This document shows positions 61,213 through 64,000 of a DNA stretch of 64,000 bases, piece by piece (the stretch's first letter is position 1; every line of letters begins with the position of its first letter). Under the pieces are notes generated by a model. The model did not search any database. It had not been told where the DNA came from and was given only the letters and a program-made list of their open reading frames with translations. The DNA is taken from assembly GCA_900539865.1 (NCBI GenBank), contig UQDS01000002.1, positions 62,001-126,000 on the forward strand. Direction: 5' to 3'. The position numbers and the translations under genes were made by a program. The stretch is from an uncultured Mollicutes bacterium. GTDB taxonomy: Bacteria; Bacillota_I; Bacilli_A; RFN20; CAG-288.

Positions 61213-63936
61213 TTATTCAGAGCGCAAGGCAGTTACGGGGTCTTTCTTTGCTGCAGATTTTGCAGGAACAAGTCCTGCGACAGAAGTTAACACCATCGAT
61301 ACAAGAATGACAATGAGCGCCGCAATAGGAGAAAGGGTCGCGATACGAGCAATCGGTGTGTTCATTGATATCGAAATATTGGCGATGAGTTGTAGCAAAT
61401 ATGTAAAGGCAATACCAAAGGCTCCCGAGGCAAAACCGATGATCAAAGTCTCAGCATAGAAGAGGTTTGATACATCCTTCTTTCGGCCGCCTAAAGCACG
61501 AATGGTGCCAATTTCTTTGATACGTTCCATGACAGAAACATAGGTGATAATACCAATCATTACTGTCGAAACGAGCAAGGCTAACGCGGTGAAACAAATC
61601 AAAGCTATCGTGATGATATAGATGACGTTATTGATCATAGATATAACAACTTCGAGATTGTCTGTATATGTGATTTCATCGCGTTGTTCATCTGTCAACA
61701 TTTTTCCATTAACTTCGATCGTTTCTTTGCTGTTCCAACGATCTAGATAATCCGTGACTAAATATTTCTTATCAAAAGAATTTGGATAGAATGACATACC
61801 GACAGGATATTGTTTTCCACCCACCGCTTCTACTAGAAGGGTAGAAGAACGAATTTTTTCTTTTTCTCCTCCCGTCATCGAAGCGAAGATTTCATACATC
61901 GAATTTCCTGTTCCTAAGAAGCCGATATTGTCTTCATATCTGGTTCCTTCATAAGTTAAAGGGAAATTATAATAGATTCCGTAATTGAAAAGGATATCTT
62001 CTCCTGTATTAGGATCTTTCGTAGGAAGAGAACCGGAAGGAAGTCCTTCTACTTCTTTATTTTCCGCAACATAATCACGAATAAACTTCGATATTTGAGA
62101 ATTATAGTTGTCTTGCAAATAACGTTTCGTAAAGGCAGTTGTGTAATAAAATCCAGGGCCTAAAGAATAATATTGTCGATTTTGTTTTGGTTTTAAAATA
62201 CCCACTACTTTTAACGGCAATCCATTTTGCCAAGAGGAGTCACGCTCATAAGAATAAAAGAAAGGTCGAATATTTGAAGTCATCGGCAAAACATTTTTCT
62301 TTAAGACAGTATTGTTAGGGAAATAAGTAAACGTCTTTGACATCAACTCATCTATAGCTATCTCACGTTGCTCTTCAAACATCTCCTCATCATATTTGCC
62401 ATCTTCCATAAATTTATGAACTAAGTTCATGAATTGTTCCTGACTAAAATAGCCAAGCAGAGTTAAGAGCAAATCATTAATTTTTGCATCTTTACTCAAA
62501 ACAATCATGATTTCGTCCTCTTTTTCCGGAATCTTACCTTTAACAATATCGTATTGATGTGCGATATAGTCACCGTTTTCAAAACCTTGAGAAAGACTGC
62601 TATTCATCGTAGAGATGATAGAAGCGTAGTCAGCATATTGTGTTTTACGGACAATTTCGGCGGCGACAGTCAAGATGAAGGAAAGTGAATATTCTTTGGG
62701 TTTCTCTTCTCCTTCAAGGAGATCTTCAGTATAAATATTGTTATTTACATCGATGCCGTAGTCCATATAAATTTCTTGATAATATTCTTTCGGCATATCA
62801 CAAACATATTGATAATAATCTGGAGTGATCTCATTCACGACCATAGAAGAGCCCATCTTCTTTGCACTATCTATAAGTTGCTTTACAATAAAATCAACAT
62901 TAATATAGCCATCTTTTGTTCCTTCTTGCAAAATATCTCCCGAAGAAGAACTCGTTGCTAACGCCATCAGTTTTTCTAAATCAAAACCTGATTTCATCAC
63001 TTGTACTGGATTTCCAGAAAGCATTTCATCTTGCATGGAATCAATATACCCAGTCACACCGCCAGATAAAGATAAGACTGCCGAAACACCGACAATACCG
63101 ATGGATGCCGCGATGATGATCATAGCCGTTCTTTTGGCTTTCACAATCAAGTTCTTTGCGGAAAGTTTAAAAGCGGTCCACCAGCTCATCTTCGCTTCTT
63201 CTTTTTTGCGGACAAGATTGACCTCTTCTACTTTTCTCTCTTTATCTTCCTCTTCAATACTAAAGGGGTTGGTGTCATCGACGACGTCGCCGTCAAGGAG
63301 TGAAATAATACGAGTAGAGTACTGTTTTGCAAGTTCGGGATTATGAGTGACCATAATCACCAGTCTTTCTTTAGAAATCTCCTTGATCAATTCCATGATT
63401 TGAACAGATGTCTCACTATCTAGTGCACCAGTCGGCTCATCCGCTAAGAGAATTTCCGGTTCGTTAACAAGCGCTCTTGCAATAGCGACTCTTTGACATT
63501 GACCTCCCGAAAGCTGATTCGGTTTTTTCTTATACATTCCCGTCAACCCTACGCGGTCAAGAGCGCGCTTTGCTCTTGCTTCTCTTTCTTCTTTCGATAC
63601 ACCTGCAATTGTCAACGCCAACTCGACGTTTTCAAGAATGTTTTCTTGTGGAATCAAATTATAGCTTTGAAAAACAAAACCAATGCGATGATTGCGGTAG
63701 ATATCCCAGTCGCGATCATCGTAATATTTTGTCGATCTTCCTTCAATAATTAAATCGCCTTCTGTGTAATGATCCAATCCGCCTAATATATTCAACAGCG
63801 TTGTTTTACCACAGCCTGAAGGTCCTAAAATCGAAACAAACTCATTCTTGCGAAAACAGAGGTTAATACCTTTTAATGCATGAACGACGCTTTCTTTCAT
63901 CGTGTAGTCTTTTTTGATGTTATCTAGTCTTAACAT
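61213..63936 (-). CDS. MacB-like ABC transporter, fused ATPase and permease
   Basis: 907 residues. Residues 1-225 form an ABC domain (Walker A LGPSGCGKTT, signature LSGGQCQRV, Walker B ILLADEPTGALD). One membrane helix at about 260-285 is followed by a large extracytoplasmic domain (about 290-780), then three helices in an FtsX/MacB-type permease ending near VPAKSAAKKDPVTALRSE. Such transporters export peptides, antibiotics or lipids or act in signalling. The substrate is unknown. AAAGGAGGTG precedes the ATG at 63936; only 64 bp upstream are in the window. Confidence 0.92.
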   Translation of the reverse strand: MLRLDNIKKDYTMKESVVHALKGINLCFRKNEFVSILGPSGCGKTTLLNILGGLDHYTEGDLIIEGRSTKYYDDRDWDIYRNHRIGFVFQSYNLIPQENILENVELALTIAGVSKEEREARAKRALDRVGLTGMYKKKPNQLSGGQCQRVAIARALVNEPEILLADEPTGALDSETSVQIMELIKEISKERLVIMVTHNPELAKQYSTRIISLLDGDVVDDTNPFSIEEEDKERKVEEVNLVRKKEEAKMSWWTAFKLSAKNLIVKAKRTAMIIIAASIGIVGVSAVLSLSGGVTGYIDSMQDEMLSGNPVQVMKSGFDLEKLMALATSSSSGDILQEGTKDGYINVDFIVKQLIDSAKKMGSSMVVNEITPDYYQYVCDMPKEYYQEIYMDYGIDVNNNIYTEDLLEGEEKPKEYSLSFILTVAAEIVRKTQYADYASIISTMNSSLSQGFENGDYIAHQYDIVKGKIPEKEDEIMIVLSKDAKINDLLLTLLGYFSQEQFMNLVHKFMEDGKYDEEMFEEQREIAIDELMSKTFTYFPNNTVLKKNVLPMTSNIRPFFYSYERDSSWQNGLPLKVVGILKPKQNRQYYSLGPGFYYTTAFTKRYLQDNYNSQISKFIRDYVAENKEVEGLPSGSLPTKDPNTGEDILFNYGIYYNFPLTYEGTRYEDNIGFLGTGNSMYEIFASMTGGEKEKIRSSTLLVEAVGGKQYPVGMSFYPNSFDKKYLVTDYLDRWNSKETIEVNGKMLTDEQRDEITYTDNLEVVISMINNVIYIITIALICFTALALLVSTVMIGIITYVSVMERIKEIGTIRALGGRKKDVSNLFYAETLIIGFASGAFGIAFTYLLQLIANISISMNTPIARIATLSPIAALIVILVSMVLTSVAGLVPAKSAAKKDPVTALRSE

Positions 63937-64000
63937 GCAACACCTCCTTTACTTTTCTTGTTTAACAAGAAAACGAAATCATTATATATATTTTATATTT

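Noticed and set aside
1..64000. Mollicute genetic code (UGA as Trp)
   Set aside because: Genes such as nrnA and the cysQ-like gene end in TGA at positions fitting gene borders, and Trp is coded by TGG throughout.
1..64000. CRISPR array, rRNA operon, prophage or replication origin
   Set aside because: No regularly spaced direct repeats, rRNA core sequences, phage structural genes or DnaA-box clusters were seen.

Overview
The window is a gene-dense stretch of a low-GC, Gram-positive-type chromosome. Several traits point to the Bacilli/Erysipelotrichia side of the Firmicutes, probably an uncultured anaerobic gut or host-associated lineage. These include an RNA polymerase delta subunit with an acidic tail, long-form HPF, ECF riboflavin transporters, MEP-pathway isoprenoid genes (ispD, ispF), numerous lipoproteins with serine/threonine/proline-rich linkers, a group B-type [FeFe] hydrogenase, single-cluster ferredoxin and a 4Fe-4S aldo/keto reductase. 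UGA is used as a stop codon (for example at the ends of nrnA and the cysQ-like gene), so the code is standard and not the mycoplasma code. No rRNA, CRISPR array or prophage is visible. The species cannot be named from sequence reading alone.

Layout. 1-8.8 kb: truncated hydrogenase, Fe-S aldo/keto reductase, Hsp33, PepF peptidase, Kef-type antiporter, then a reverse operon Nudix - MazG - barnase-like lipoprotein, and a tiny basic-protein gene with its own promoter and terminator. 8.9-18.7 kb: the least explained region. Two tandem copies of a two-gene cassette encode membrane-anchored extracytoplasmic proteins (A2-B2, then A1-B1). In each cassette the genes overlap by ATGA, and the large B proteins are built of repeated units of about 235 residues. 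Two further unknown genes lie upstream. 18.8-23.5 kb: hpf, a PLP decarboxylase with a TSCPD protein, a zinc phospholipase C-like protein, PduL and a NifU-like protein. 23.6-25.6 kb: a lone TnpB with a structured 3' region that may be its omega RNA, followed by five tRNAs. 25.6-41 kb: pgi, ispD, a LemA-like protein, a transaldolase-like protein, an nrnA - cysQ-like - 5'-nucleotidase operon, rpoE, ychF - ispF - argS, a repeat lipoprotein and pnp. 41-51.5 kb: two metallopeptidases, an FMN riboswitch with ribU, a Fic protein lacking the catalytic histidine, an endonuclease I lipoprotein, udk, tRNAs, a prolyl-tRNA editing protein, RluB and a second ECF S component carrying a large cytosolic tail, and ferredoxin. 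51.6-64 kb: tRNAs, M18 peptidase, an rRNA methyltransferase, pyrimidine nucleoside phosphorylase, ABC-F, TypA and a MacB-like ABC exporter.

How the genes fit together. Several are consistent with growth on oligopeptides and nucleic acids. Two predicted surface nucleases (barnase-like and EndI-like), a surface 5'-nucleotidase, NrnA, a CysQ-like phosphatase, pyrimidine nucleoside phosphorylase and uridine kinase form a plausible nucleic-acid scavenging and recycling set. PepF/M3, M32 and M18 enzymes degrade peptides. The hydrogenase, ferredoxin, PduL phosphotransacylase and Fe-S reductase suit fermentation. The most promising candidates for undescribed biology are the duplicated A-B cassette with repeat expansion, the Fic protein with Gln in place of the catalytic His, the ECF S component with a cytosolic domain, and the lipid-anchored barnase-like RNase.
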